A stretch of 64,000 nucleotides of DNA from Corallococcus caeni. GTDB taxonomy: Bacteria; Myxococcota; Myxococcia; Myxococcales; Myxococcaceae. Below, piece by piece: positions 1 to 8,920 of this stretch (positions are counted from its first letter, which is position 1; the number at the start of each line of letters is the position of its first letter). The translations under genes and the position numbers were made by a program. The DNA lies in assembly GCF_036245865.1 (NCBI RefSeq), contig NZ_BTTW01000001.1, positions 1,550,001-1,614,000 on the forward strand, read 5' to 3'. The notes below the pieces were generated by a model that searched no databases, had not been told where the DNA came from, and was given only the letters and a program-made list of their open reading frames with translations.

Positions 1-682
1 CGTCGAGCGTCACCTCCGCGCGCTCCACGTCCAGCAGCCCCTCGTCGGGGTCCAGCGCGCCGGTGAAGCCCAGCTGGCCCAGCGTCAGCTCGCCACCGCC
101 CGCGCCCAGGCGCACCAGGCCGCGCCGCGCGCCGACCTCCAGCTCCATCACGCCCCAGTGCTCCACCCACCCCACGTCCAGGTTCTCCACCTCCACGCCG
201 CGCCCGTCCGGCAGCGCGAGGCGCACCTCCGCGCCGGTGATGTCCAGGCGCCCCACGCCCACGCGCGTCAGCGGCGTGAGCGGGCACGTGCCGTCGGAGG
301 AAGGCGGGCTGGACGCGGGCCGGGACAAATCCAACGCCACGCGCGGATGGCGCACGCGCACCTGGCCCAGCATGAGGCGGCGCGACAGGGGCGACAGGAA
401 GCCCAGCGCCACCTCCGCCTCGTCCGCGGCGAACAGCGGCGTGTCCGTGCCGCGCGCGAACACCGACACGCCGTGCAGCACCACGCGCGAGCCCAGCGGA
501 TCCAGCTCACACCGGCCGATGCCCACGTCCACGCCCAGCAGGTCCGGCAGGTGCCTGCGCGCCACGGTGCAGGCCGCGTCCCAGGTGAACGGCTGGCGCA
601 ACAGCAGGATGCTCCCCGACACCACGAGGAGCACCCACAAGAGCGCCTTGCGCGCAGCACTGTTGCGGCTGGGGAGGGACAA
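1..682 (-). CDS. TamB/AsmA-like envelope protein, N-terminal part (runs off left edge)
   Basis: The frame is open from a TTG at 682 to base 1, so about 227 residues are visible and the 3' end lies outside the window. Residues 12-28 form one hydrophobic signal anchor (ALLWVLLVVSGSILLL). After it comes an AsmA/TamB-type start: 'RHLPDLLGVDVGIGRCELDP', then 'GSRVVLHGVSVFARG', followed by repetitive beta-rich sequence. TamB-like proteins are anchored in the inner membrane and span the periplasm, moving lipid or helping outer-membrane assembly; that role is inferred from the family. The TTG lies 4 bases after the TAG of the upstream ATPase gene (687), so the two are probably co-transcribed. The start is uncertain because the frame stays open upstream within the ATPase gene. 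No ATG precedes the hydrophobic segment. Confidence 0.6.
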   Translation of the reverse strand, partial: MSLPSRNSAARKALLWVLLVVSGSILLLRQPFTWDAACTVARRHLPDLLGVDVGIGRCELDPLGSRVVLHGVSVFARGTDTPLFAADEAEVALGFLSPLSRRLMLGQVRVRHPRVALDLSRPASSPPSSDGTCPLTPLTRVGVGRLDITGAEVRLALPDGRGVEVENLDVGWVEHWGVMELEVGARRGLVRLGAGGGELTLGQLGFTGALDPDEGLLDVERAEVTLD

Positions 683-686
683 GCCG

Positions 687-1628
687 CTAGAGCTTACCGA
701 GTCCCTCGAGGTAGCGGTCGATCTCCGCCAGGTCGATTTTGGTGTTCGCCGTCCGGGGCAGCGACGTGGCGGGAGCGCTCGCCCGCTCGCCTGCCTGGGC
801 AGCAGCCGAGCCGCCCTGGAGTCCCAGGTTCGTCCCGATGCGGTGCACCAGCTCCGCGCTGATGGTCTCCGAGCGCGCCAGGAACGCCTCGAAGAGGGCG
901 TTGTCGCACAGGGTGTTGATGACGCGCGGGGTGCCGCCGGAGTGCTCGTGCACGGCGAGCAGCGCCTCCGGCGTGAAGGGCATGCGCGGGCAGCCGGCGA
1001 GCCGCAGCCGGTGCTTCACGTACGCCTCGGTGGACTCCGCCGTGAAGGGCTCCAGCTTGTAGCGGAGCGCCACGCGCTGGGCGAGCGGCGGGTCCAGCTT
1101 CAGGTTCTTCTCGATCTCCGGCAGGCCGAAGAAGACGAAGGAGATGAGCTTGCGCTCCGGCACTTCCAGGTTCAGCAGCCCCCGGAACTCCTCCATGATC
1201 TCCCGCGTCTCCAGCATCTGCGCCTCGTCGATGAGGACGACGGCCTTCTTGCCGGACTCGTAGATTTGCAGGAGGCGCTGGTAGAGCTGCGACAGGAGCG
1301 CCAGCTTCTCCTGCGCGGGGTTCTCCACGCCCAGTTGGAGCGCGATGCGGCGCAGGAGCCACTGGGCGGTGATGCCCGAGTGGATGATGACGAGCAGCGC
1401 GGCCTCGTACTCGGACTCCGGAAGCGAGTCGAGCATGCGCCGGGCGAGCGTCGTCTTCCCCGCGCCGATGTCGCCCACGAGGATGGACAGACCCTTCATG
1501 TAGCCCACGGCGTGCATCAGCCGGGTGAGGGCCTGCGAGTGCTGCGCGGAGTTGTAATAGAAGCGGCTCACCGGAGCGTTGGAGAACGGCTCCTGGGTGA
1601 GTTCGAAGAAATCGAGGTAGGTCGTCAT
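687..1628 (-). CDS. ExeA/GspA-type AAA ATPase
   Basis: This 313-residue P-loop ATPase begins 'MTTYLDFFELTQEPFSNAP', the classical opening of the ExeA/GspA family ('YLxFFgLxexPFs'). Walker A is GDIGAGKT (residues 52-59) and Walker B is VVLIDEAQ (130-137). A 'GGTPRVINTLCDNAL' segment typical of ExeA sensor-2 regions lies near residue 232. The C-terminal ~60 residues are a low-complexity Ala/Ser tail; there is no peptidoglycan-binding domain or transmembrane helix, unlike Aeromonas ExeA. Family members energise envelope or secretin assembly or act as general P-loop switches. Its position between a TamB-like gene and sgmX suggests an envelope role, which is inference. It is probably co-transcribed with the TamB-like gene 4 bases downstream. 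Confidence 0.85.
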   Translation of the reverse strand: MTTYLDFFELTQEPFSNAPVSRFYYNSAQHSQALTRLMHAVGYMKGLSILVGDIGAGKTTLARRMLDSLPESEYEAALLVIIHSGITAQWLLRRIALQLGVENPAQEKLALLSQLYQRLLQIYESGKKAVVLIDEAQMLETREIMEEFRGLLNLEVPERKLISFVFFGLPEIEKNLKLDPPLAQRVALRYKLEPFTAESTEAYVKHRLRLAGCPRMPFTPEALLAVHEHSGGTPRVINTLCDNALFEAFLARSETISAELVHRIGTNLGLQGGSAAAQAGERASAPATSLPRTANTKIDLAEIDRYLEGLGKL

Positions 1629-1654
1629 CTCTCGCCGGGCCTCGTGGGGACGCG

Positions 1655-4600
1655 CTACACGTACCCTACTTTACGAGCCTTCGGCGCGCCCGCCGCTTGA
1701 ACCGGTGCCGGCGTCGCGGGCCCCTTGCCAGCGCGGGGCAGCGGGTCCTCCTCGGGCGCGGTCAGCGCGGACAGCCGCGTCACCTGCGACCCCACGTCGC
1801 GGTACTTCGCGTCCATCGCGGCCACGCGCTGGAAGTGGAAGAGCGCCTTGCCCTGCTCGTTGAGCGCGTCGTAGGCGCTCGCCAGCTCGAAGCCCAGCGC
1901 CTTGGCCACCTCGCCCGTCGCGAGCACGTTGGAAAGGCCTTCCTTGAACACCTGCACGGACTCTTCCGGCTTGCCGCGCAGCGTGTGCAGCATGCCAATC
2001 ATCGTCAGGCAGTCCAGCTCGCGCGGGGTGCCCATGCAGCCCTGGCGGGCCACCTCGAACTCGTGGACGGCGTCGTCCAGCAGGCCCATTTCCTTGTAGG
2101 CGATGCCCAGGTCGTAGTGCGTGTCCACGTCCTCGGGCTTCACCACCTTGGCCAGGCCCTTCTTGAACTCGGCGAAAACCTCGTCCACCGAGTACTGGAA
2201 GTCCTCGTCCGCCGGGGGCACCGCCGCCAGCGACTCACCGCCCAGGTCGTCCAGCTCACCGGCCAGCTGCGCCGCCAGGTCGAACGCGTCGCCACCACCG
2301 CCGCCGTCGTCGAGCGACGCCTCCGTCACCGGCTGCACGGAGGGCACGTGCACGGGCTCGGAGGGGGCCTCCTCCTCGGGGGCCGCGCCACCGCCGGCCT
2401 CCAGCTCCTCCAGCCGCGCCATCAGCTCCCCGGCGCGCACGTGGCCCGGGAACGCGATGGCCACCGTCTCCAGGATCTCGCGCGCCTCTTCCAGCAGGCC
2501 CTGGTCCAGGAAGAACGACGCCTCGTCGCACTCCTCGGAGGCAGGCTCCTCCTCGGGCTCGGGCTCCGGCGCATCCGCCAGGGCCTCGGGCTCCGGTTCA
2601 GGCTCCGGCGTGTCCTCGAGCGCCTCGGCCTGGGGCTCGTCGTAGGACAGCTCCTCCATCGGCGCGAGCACCATGTGCGCGGCGGTGGGCTCGTCGTCGT
2701 CCTCGTCGCCCAGCGACATGCCGCCCGTGTACGCGGGCTCTTCCGCGGGCGCGGCGAAGCTCTCGTCCAGGCCGGCGTCGTCCAGCGCGGAGGCGTCCAG
2801 GGGCGCGAGCCCCACGCGCGTGGGCGCGTCGTCGTCCTCGCCCAGCGACATGCCGGGGTCGACCAGCGCTTCGTCGTCGCCGTCGTCCAGCGTCGGCAGC
2901 TGGCGCGTGTCCGGCGCGGCCTCCTCCAGCAGCGCGCGCGACGGGGACAGGATGCGCGTGGGCGGAGCCTCCTCCTCGTCGCCCAGCGACATGCCGCCCG
3001 CGTCGTCCGCGAGCACCATGGGCTCATCCCCGCCCACGTCCGCGAACGAGTCCTCCGCGTACGCCAGCGCGTCGTCCGAAGCGACCAGCGGCTCGTCGTC
3101 CAGGCCGCCGGAAGCGTCTCCGCCCAGGCCCGGCTCGTCCGCGAGCACCAGCGAGTCCTCGTCGGACCCCATCACCAGGTCGTCCTGCGGCGGCAGGTCG
3201 TCGTAGACGGCGTTCTCGGCGGAGCTGATGGGCTCGCCCATCACCGCTTCCTCGCCGCTCAACGTGGTCTCCGCGACCTCGTCGTCGACGATCTCATCCG
3301 AGTCCGACCCGTGGCTCAGCGCCGCGAGCGCCAGCTCGTCGCCCTCCGGCTGCGCGAGCGCGTCCTCCGGCGGATCCGCGACGAGGACCTCGTCGTCGTT
3401 GGAGTCCACCAGGATGGCGTCCTCCTCCAGCGACTCCACGCCCGGCGTCGCCACCGGCGCCACGAAGCCCCCTTCCGCGCGGAGCACGGACAGGAAGGCG
3501 GGCACCTCGGGATGCGCCGGGTTCTCCTGGAGGATGGTCGCCAGGTACGGCTGCGCGCGCTGCACGTCCGCGCGGCGCGTGCACAGGCGCAGCACGTTGA
3601 GCAGCTGCTCCGACGCCTGCGCGCCGTTATTGGCCGCCACGTAGATGTGGTACGCCTTCTCGTGCGCGTCCAGGTTCTCCGGATCCACGGAGAAGACCTT
3701 GCGCAGGTGCTCCAGCGCTTTGTCGTGGAGCCCGTACTTCACGTAGACGTCCGTCTCCGTCAGCAGCTTGGCCAGCTGCTCGCGGCTCATCCCCGCGGGC
3801 GGAGGCGGCACCACGGCCGCGGGCGGCGCGGCGGGCGCGGGACGGGACGCAGGCGCCGCGGCGGCGGGAGCGCTCCATGCGGGCGCGGCCTCCTCGGCGT
3901 GGTGGTGCGCGGCGGGCGCGGGCTCCGGCTCGGGTTCCGCGACGGGGCCCCGGCGCGCGAGCAGGTCCGGGTCCTGCGGATCCAACAGCTCAATCTGCGT
4001 CCACACGCCGTCGGACTCGGCGGTGCGGCCGCGCTCCTGGTGGATCTTCGCGAGCTCCTTGTAGACGGACACCGTCTTGGAGACCTGGCCCAGCCCCTGG
4101 AACGCCTGGGCCAGGAGCGTCAGCGTCTCCACGTCGCGGCCATCCGCCTTGAAGCAGACCTGGAGCTTGGCGAGCGCGCGCTTCTGGTCGCCGCGCTGCA
4201 GGTACGACGCGGCCAGCTCCTTCGCGAGCGGGAGGTTGTCCGGCTCCAGCGCGGAGAGGCGCTCGGCGACGCGAAGCCAGTCATCCGCGCGGGCGTTGCG
4301 CTTGAGGTACTCCGCGGCGCGCTTGAACTCCTGCGCCGCTTCCTTCGTCATGTTCTCGCGCGCGTACAGCTCCGCGAGCTTGATCTTCGACGCCACGTTC
4401 TCCGGGTCGAGATCCACCATCTTCTTGAGGGTGTCGAGGCTCGACTTGGTGTCGCCCGCCTTGTCGTAGTGGTTGGCGACGATCTGGAAGTACGCCATCG
4501 CCTCCGACATCAACCCCAGCTGCTGGTGCAGCTCCGCCAGCTTGAGGTTCACCTCCAGCAGGTTCGGGTTGAGCTTGAGGACCTGCTTGTAGAGGGCGAC

Positions 4601-4828
4601 GGCCTTGAGGAAGAAGCCGTCCGAGGAGTAGCTCTCCGCGACCTTGGTGAAGAAGTGCGCCGCCTGCGCGTTGTCGTTCTTCTTCTGGTACAGCTCCCCC
4701 ATCTTCTGGAGGACCCGGATGTCCTTCGGGTCGACCTCCAGGACCTTCTGGTACTCCTTGATGGCTTTGTCGTACGCGCCCTTCGCGACCAGCTTCGCGG
4801 CGGCTTCGATGATCTTGTTCTTGTCCAT
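1655..4828 (-). CDS. sgmX: SgmX-like TPR protein, polar activator of type IV pili
   Basis: A 1057-residue cytoplasmic protein without a signal peptide. TPR helices fill residues 1-290; a Pro/Ala linker covers 296-346; a second TPR block covers 357-450; a very acidic disordered region 465-765 follows; a short TPR-like pair lies at 766-808; C-terminal TPRs cover 880-1020. In M. xanthus SgmX binds MglA-GTP through its C-terminal TPRs and stimulates T4P extension at the leading pole. Its gene lies beside accC and the pil cluster, as here. The disordered region carries three copies of a GMSLG-acidic motif (from residues 612, 659 and 703) and several V-L-x-D acidic repeats. It lies downstream of accC in the same direction, with a 191-base gap containing a hairpin, so it probably has its own promoter. 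The assignment rests on architecture and synteny; the family role is from M. xanthus work. Confidence 0.85.
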   Translation of the reverse strand: MDKNKIIEAAAKLVAKGAYDKAIKEYQKVLEVDPKDIRVLQKMGELYQKKNDNAQAAHFFTKVAESYSSDGFFLKAVALYKQVLKLNPNLLEVNLKLAELHQQLGLMSEAMAYFQIVANHYDKAGDTKSSLDTLKKMVDLDPENVASKIKLAELYARENMTKEAAQEFKRAAEYLKRNARADDWLRVAERLSALEPDNLPLAKELAASYLQRGDQKRALAKLQVCFKADGRDVETLTLLAQAFQGLGQVSKTVSVYKELAKIHQERGRTAESDGVWTQIELLDPQDPDLLARRGPVAEPEPEPAPAAHHHAEEAAPAWSAPAAAAPASRPAPAAPPAAVVPPPPAGMSREQLAKLLTETDVYVKYGLHDKALEHLRKVFSVDPENLDAHEKAYHIYVAANNGAQASEQLLNVLRLCTRRADVQRAQPYLATILQENPAHPEVPAFLSVLRAEGGFVAPVATPGVESLEEDAILVDSNDDEVLVADPPEDALAQPEGDELALAALSHGSDSDEIVDDEVAETTLSGEEAVMGEPISSAENAVYDDLPPQDDLVMGSDEDSLVLADEPGLGGDASGGLDDEPLVASDDALAYAEDSFADVGGDEPMVLADDAGGMSLGDEEEAPPTRILSPSRALLEEAAPDTRQLPTLDDGDDEALVDPGMSLGEDDDAPTRVGLAPLDASALDDAGLDESFAAPAEEPAYTGGMSLGDEDDDEPTAAHMVLAPMEELSYDEPQAEALEDTPEPEPEPEALADAPEPEPEEEPASEECDEASFFLDQGLLEEAREILETVAIAFPGHVRAGELMARLEELEAGGGAAPEEEAPSEPVHVPSVQPVTEASLDDGGGGGDAFDLAAQLAGELDDLGGESLAAVPPADEDFQYSVDEVFAEFKKGLAKVVKPEDVDTHYDLGIAYKEMGLLDDAVHEFEVARQGCMGTPRELDCLTMIGMLHTLRGKPEESVQVFKEGLSNVLATGEVAKALGFELASAYDALNEQGKALFHFQRVAAMDAKYRDVGSQVTRLSALTAPEEDPLPRAGKGPATPAPVQAAGAPKARKVGYV

Positions 4829-4897
4829 CGAGCGTGCGCTTCCGACAGGCAGAAACCCCGAGGAACTTCGCGGGTTTCAGTCCTTCTCTGGGGGGGA

Positions 4898-4927
4898 GCG
4901 TCGGAGGCTAACGGAATCCTCCGACGC
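4898..4927 (-). terminator. Hairpin downstream of accC (candidate terminator)
   Basis: Perfect 10-base inverted repeat: GCGTCGGAGG (4898-4907), a 10-base loop, then CCTCCGACGC (4918-4927). It lies 93 bases past the accC stop on the minus strand and before sgmX. There is no T-tract after it (a run of C follows), so it is a candidate only; it could also be an operator in the sgmX leader. Confidence 0.4.
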
Positions 4928-5019
4928 GGGTCAAGAAACAGCCTTCCATCCCCCGGGGCTGGATCACCCGCCTGGACGCTCGTCCGCCCGGCGGGTTTTC
5001 CACGTCCTTGCGGTGCGCG

Positions 5020-6405
5020 CTACGGCGTCTCTTCCACGGCCTTCTTGAGCCGGCGCGAACCCGTCTCGCTCGCCAGCAGGCGCTCCACGAAGCGGGTGTC
5101 GTAGTTGCCCTCCTGGAAGGACTCCTCCGCCAGTGCGGCCCGGTGGAACGGGATGTTCGTGCGGATGCCCTCCACCACGTACTCGGAGAGCGCGCGCTGC
5201 ATGCGGCGGATGGCCGTCTCGCGGTCCTCCGCGTGCACGATGAGCTTCGACAGCAGGCTGTCGTAGTACGGCAGCACCGTGTAGTTCTCGTACGCGGCGG
5301 AGTCCACGCGCACGCCGTAGCCGCCCGGCACGCTGTAGCCGGTGATCTTTCCCGGCCACGGCGCGAACGTGACGGGGTCCTCCGCGTTCACGCGGCACTC
5401 GATGGCGTGCCCGCGGATCTGCACGTCCTCCTGCTTGAAGCGCAGGGGGTGCCCGTAGGCCATGCGGATCTGCTCACGGACCAGGTCCACGCCCATGACC
5501 AGCTCCGTCACGGGGTGCTCCACCTGGATGCGCGTGTTCATCTCCATGAAGTAGAACTCGCCGCGCTCGTCGAGCAGGTACTCGATGGTGCCCACGTTGT
5601 TGTAGCGCAGCTTCTTCATCGCGGCGACGGACACCTCGCCCATGCGCTGGCGCAGCTCCGGCGTCAGCGCGGGGGACGGGCTCTCCTCGATGAGCTTCTG
5701 GTGCCGCCGCTGCACGGAGCACTCACGCTCGTTGAGGTGGATGATGTTCCCGTGCTCGTCCGCGACGATTTGAATCTCGATGTGGCGCGGCTTCTCCACG
5801 TACCGCTCGATGTAGAGGTCGCCGTTGTTGAAACTGGCCAGGGCCTCCGCCTGCGCGGTGGAGAACGCCTGCGCGAGCACACCCGGCTCGCGGACGATCT
5901 TCATGCCCTTGCCGCCGCCGCCCGCCGCCGCCTTCAGGATGACCGGGAAACCGATCTCCTTCGCGAACGCCTCCGCCTCGCGCGGATCCTTCACCACGCC
6001 AGGGCTGCCCGGGAGCAGCGGCATGCCGGCCTCGCGGGCCGCGGCGCGCGCGCGCACCTTGTTGCCCATCAGCCGCAGCATCTCCGGACGCGGGCCAATG
6101 AAGCGGATCTTGCAGTTCTCGCAGACCTCCGCGAACTCGGCGTTCTCCGACAGGAAGCCGTAGCCCGGGTGGATGGCGTCCGCGCGGGTGATCTCCGCCG
6201 CGGAGAGCAGCTGCGGCACGTTGAGGTAGCTCTCCTTGGACGGAGGCGGCCCGATGCAGACGGCCTCGTCCGCGAAGCGCACGTGCAGCGCGTGGGCGTC
6301 GGCGGTGGAGTGCACCGCCACGGTGGCGATGCCCAGTTCACGGCATGCGCGGATGACCCGCAGGGCAATCTCCCCGCGGTTGGCGACCAGGACCTTCTTG
6401 AACAC
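5020..6405 (-). CDS. accC: Biotin carboxylase subunit of acetyl-CoA carboxylase
   Basis: This 461-residue ATP-grasp enzyme carboxylates biotin on AccB, using ATP and bicarbonate, in the first committed step of fatty-acid synthesis. Visible hallmarks are the N-terminal '[18 protein letters not shown]' motif, '[14 protein letters not shown]', the glycine-rich ATP loop '[14 protein letters not shown]', '[17 protein letters not shown]', and the catalytic '[14 protein letters not shown]'. Length is normal for AccC (about 450). The start is GTG at 6405, chosen because the conserved MFKK(V/I)LVANRGE begins there. It lies 75 bases after accB in the same direction, giving the common efp-accB-accC order. 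The C-terminus ends in a short charged tail ([12 protein letters not shown]). Confidence 0.97.
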   Translation of the reverse strand: MFKKVLVANRGEIALRVIRACRELGIATVAVHSTADAHALHVRFADEAVCIGPPPSKESYLNVPQLLSAAEITRADAIHPGYGFLSENAEFAEVCENCKIRFIGPRPEMLRLMGNKVRARAAAREAGMPLLPGSPGVVKDPREAEAFAKEIGFPVILKAAAGGGGKGMKIVREPGVLAQAFSTAQAEALASFNNGDLYIERYVEKPRHIEIQIVADEHGNIIHLNERECSVQRRHQKLIEESPSPALTPELRQRMGEVSVAAMKKLRYNNVGTIEYLLDERGEFYFMEMNTRIQVEHPVTELVMGVDLVREQIRMAYGHPLRFKQEDVQIRGHAIECRVNAEDPVTFAPWPGKITGYSVPGGYGVRVDSAAYENYTVLPYYDSLLSKLIVHAEDRETAIRRMQRALSEYVVEGIRTNIPFHRAALAEESFQEGNYDTRFVERLLASETGSRRLKKAVEETP

Positions 6406-6480
6406 GGCCGTGCTCCTTCGCGAGGGCCTTGAGGCGCGTCCCGCCCGGAACTGGGCCGGACGCGCCTGACAAAGTGAGAC

Positions 6481-7062
6481 TCAGGCCGGCTCGATGCGGA
6501 ACAGCGCCTGGCCGAACTCCACCGGGCGACCGTTCTCCACGAGGACCTCGGCGACGCGGCCGGAGACCTCGGACTCGATTTCGTTCATCAACTTCATCGC
6601 TTCCACGATGCAGAGCACCTGGCCCTTGCGCACCACCGTGCCCACGTCCACGAACGGGGGCTGGTCCGGCGCGGGGGTCCGGTAGAACGTCCCCACAAAG
6701 GGGCTGGTCACCAGGTGGCCCGGCTTCTCCGCGGGCTTCTCCGGCGCCGGCGCGGCGGCGGGGGCCGCGGCAGGGGCCGCACGAGGCGCGGCCGGAGCGG
6801 CGTAGTCCACCGGCGGCGACACCGTCACCCCGGGGCCCGACGGCGCCGTGTGGTGGACGATGGTCGTCTCCGGCGCGTGACCGCGGCGGATGTAGAGCTT
6901 CTCCGGACCCCGCGTCCACACCAGCCGGGTGACGTCGGAGGCCTCCAGGATTTCGACAATCTGCCGGAGGGCGTCCACGTCCAGGGACGTGGTGCCCGCA
7001 TCCCGCCCGGAAGCCGCGCCCGAGGACTCGGCCGGCCGGGTTGCCTTGCGCTTCGTTGCCAT
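6481..7062 (-). CDS. accB: Biotin carboxyl carrier protein (BCCP)
   Basis: This 193-residue carrier subunit has three parts. An N-terminal domain includes '[18 protein letters not shown]'. A flexible Ala/Pro linker covers residues ~90-120. A C-terminal biotinyl domain contains '[19 protein letters not shown]' and the biotinylation motif EAMKLMNEI, whose lysine carries biotin. The 'FYRTPAP' thumb is typical of true AccB rather than other biotinyl carriers. The ATG start has Lys/Arg-rich sequence after it. It sits between efp and accC on the minus strand and is expected to be co-transcribed with accC. Confidence 0.96.
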   Translation of the reverse strand: MATKRKATRPAESSGAASGRDAGTTSLDVDALRQIVEILEASDVTRLVWTRGPEKLYIRRGHAPETTIVHHTAPSGPGVTVSPPVDYAAPAAPRAAPAAAPAAAPAPEKPAEKPGHLVTSPFVGTFYRTPAPDQPPFVDVGTVVRKGQVLCIVEAMKLMNEIESEVSGRVAEVLVENGRPVEFGQALFRIEPA

Positions 7063-7100
7063 TCAGACCCCTCCGGGTCGCCAGGTGAAGGGAAGACGCC

Positions 7101-7682
7101 CTAGCCCGCGGTCGCCACGCGGGTGAGGTACTTGCCACCTTCACGCGTGTCGATCTTCAGCACGTCACCCTCGTTGATGAACAGGGGCACGTTGACGGTG
7201 AAGCCGGTCTCCAGCGTCGCGGGCTTCATCGCGCCGGACACGGTGTCGCCGCGCACGCCGGGGTCGCACTTGACGACCTTGAGGTCCACGGAGTTCGGCA
7301 GACCGACGGAGATGGCCTTGCCGTTCCAGTAGAGGACCTCCACCGGGGTGTTTTCCTTCAGGAAGTTCTTCGCCTCGCCCAGCACCTTCTCCGTGATGAA
7401 GGTCTGCTCGAAGGTCTTCTTCTCCATGAAGTAGTACTCGTCGCCGGACGAGTAGAGGTACTCCATGTCCTTCTGCTCGATGTCGGGGACGCCCACCTTG
7501 TCACCGGACTTCATGGTGGGCTCCAGCATGCGACCGCTGAGCAGGCTGCGAATCTTGGTCCGCACGAAGGCGGAGCCCTTGCCCGGCTTGACGTGCTGGA
7601 AGTACTCGATCACGAACGGTTCGCCGTCGATCTCGATCTTCAAACCATTGCGAAATTCAGAGGTGTCGACAAAACCGGCCAT
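7101..7682 (-). CDS. efp: Translation elongation factor P
   Basis: EF-P (193 residues) relieves ribosome stalling at polyproline stretches. The protein starts MAGFVDTSEFRNGLKIEIDG and carries the loop 'HVKPGKGSAFVRTK' with the modifiable lysine at residue 35; the C-terminal OB domain ends 'DTREGGKYLTRV'. The ATG at 7682 is preferred over an upstream in-frame start at 7781: it is preceded by AAGGAG about nine bases upstream, and the 33 extra residues do not fit the family. The KPGKG loop implies modification by EpmA-like beta-lysylation or another route; no modification gene is visible here. Polyproline-rich neighbours (40645 gene, PilP, the S53 protein) would plausibly depend on it, which is inference. 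Confidence 0.97.
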   Translation of the reverse strand: MAGFVDTSEFRNGLKIEIDGEPFVIEYFQHVKPGKGSAFVRTKIRSLLSGRMLEPTMKSGDKVGVPDIEQKDMEYLYSSGDEYYFMEKKTFEQTFITEKVLGEAKNFLKENTPVEVLYWNGKAISVGLPNSVDLKVVKCDPGVRGDTVSGAMKPATLETGFTVNVPLFINEGDVLKIDTREGGKYLTRVATAG

Positions 7683-7833
7683 GGGGACCGACTCCTTCAG
7701 CCTGACCAGACTGACGTAAAGACGAAAGCCCGGGGTGTCTAGCCCATGCCCTGTTTCCTGCAAAGGGGAAAGCGGCGGCACGCTGCGTCGCCGGGCAGGC
7801 CCGACAAGCCCCTGCCCGAGCGGACGTGCGTGA

Positions 7834-8196
7834 CTACAACTCCGCCTTCACCTGCGGCGCGGTGACGCGCAGGACATAGCGCCCCTTGCCGAAATTCCCG
7901 TCCGCGCGCAGGGCCAGCACCAGGAAGTACTCCGGCGTCAGCAGGCGCATCACGGTGAGGACCTTCTCGCTGTTGACGGACACCTCGGTGACGGTGCCCG
8001 TCTTCAGCGACTCGGCCGCGTTCTTCAGCTGCGTGAGCAGGTTGGCGTACTCCACCCAGGTACCGGAGACGTCCAGCTCCGTGGCCTCGTCCTTCTGGAA
8101 CGTGTCCACGGAGATGCCGTCGAAGCCCATCACGCTGCACGCGAGGGCCCCGTCCACCTGGTTCACCACCGCTTCAAGGTGCGTGCGAAAAGACAT
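7834..8196 (-). CDS. Roadblock/LC7-domain protein
   Basis: A 120-residue single-domain protein with the Roadblock/LC7 (MglB-like) pattern: an N-terminal helix 'FRTHLEAVVNQVDGALACSVM', a 'GFDGISVDTF' strand-turn, a middle helix 'WVEYANLLTQLKNAAESLK', and C-terminal strands 'TVMRLLTPEYFLVLALR'. Roadblock proteins pair with small Ras-like GTPases; in M. xanthus MglB is the GAP for MglA. No GTPase gene lies in the window, so the partner is unknown. It follows the lipoprotein gene by 33 bases and lies at the end of the pilM-Q direction, suggesting a link with T4P. The start is the ATG at 8196. Confidence 0.8.
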   Translation of the reverse strand: MSFRTHLEAVVNQVDGALACSVMGFDGISVDTFQKDEATELDVSGTWVEYANLLTQLKNAAESLKTGTVTEVSVNSEKVLTVMRLLTPEYFLVLALRADGNFGKGRYVLRVTAPQVKAEL

Positions 8197-8229
8197 GGTT
8201 CTCCCAGGGCCGGGGGGCGTGGGCCCGGT

Positions 8230-8886
8230 TCAGACGCACTCGGGGTAGTTGCCGTCCTGGCCACCCGTCGAGTTGCACGGGATGACGGGCTGGATGACCT
8301 GCCCCGGGGTGCAGGCCGGGATGGGGCGGGTCGCCGAGTAGGCGTCGATGGCGTAGACGACCTCGTTCGTCTCGAAGCTCTTGCCGCCCGAAGCGAACTT
8401 GCCGGCGAACTGGACGGTGACGCGCACCTGGACCGTCCCTCCCGACGCGACCGCCTGCGACAGGGCCTGCGCGGCCTCCGTCGTGAGCAGGTCGGCCACG
8501 AGCGTGTTGCCCTCGGAGGCGGGAGCCAGCCCCGCCGTGTAGGGCACCTCTCCGTCGGGGATGGAGAGGCTCGGCGTCGACTCGTAGGACAGCTTGAGCG
8601 TGTCGACGATGGCGGTGCCGGCCCCACCGGAAGTGCTGTCCGGCTCCAGGGGGACGTCTCCGACTTCGATGGGCGTGGAGGCGTAGCTGTTGTTCACCAC
8701 GAACGCCAGGAGGTAGCGGTCCCCGTACGCGAGGTTGAGCGAACCGCTCGCGAGCCCGGCGCTGTCTGCGGCGACAACACAGGCCGCGTTGGGCAGCTTG
8801 GTCTGGAGGATCTGGACGACGGGTGCACTCTCTGAGCACGAGCAGAGCCCGAGCGACAGGGCCGCCGCGATGAAGAAGGGCTTCAT
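8230..8886 (-). CDS. Lipoprotein of unknown function downstream of pilQ
   Basis: A 218-residue exported lipoprotein. The N-terminus MKPFFIAAALSLGLCSCSES has a signal peptide and lipobox (LCSC). The body is beta-rich with 'GDRYLLAFVVNNSYAS' and 'GTVQVRVTVQFAGKFASGGK', and the C-terminus contains paired cysteines ('IPACTPGQ', 'VIPCNST', 'YPECV'), suggesting disulfides. The ATG at 8886 is preferred to a TTG at 8904 because GGGAGAG lies upstream of it. It sits 34 bases after the pilQ stop in the same direction, so it is likely the next gene of the pilMNOPQ transcript. A function in secretin or pilus work is inferred from position only; I do not recognise the family. Confidence 0.7.
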   Translation of the reverse strand: MKPFFIAAALSLGLCSCSESAPVVQILQTKLPNAACVVAADSAGLASGSLNLAYGDRYLLAFVVNNSYASTPIEVGDVPLEPDSTSGGAGTAIVDTLKLSYESTPSLSIPDGEVPYTAGLAPASEGNTLVADLLTTEAAQALSQAVASGGTVQVRVTVQFAGKFASGGKSFETNEVVYAIDAYSATRPIPACTPGQVIQPVIPCNSTGGQDGNYPECV

Positions 8887-8920
8887 TGGAATGGTCTCTC
8901 CCAATCAGGGCGCGATGCCA

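Noticed and set aside
2700-3000. Acidic DNA-level repeats inside sgmX resembling an array
   Set aside because: The copies differ in length and spacing and are coding repeats (GMSLG), not a CRISPR-like array.
1697-5104. Long plus-strand open frame (1135 codons) antisense to sgmX
   Set aside because: It is Arg/Val/Leu-rich with no known motif and mirrors the G/C-biased third positions of the minus-strand gene; sgmX explains the sequence with clear TPRs.
7792-7818. CGGGCAGG...CCTGCCCG stem between efp and the Roadblock gene
   Set aside because: An 8-base stem with no T-tract on the minus strand; too weak to call a terminator.
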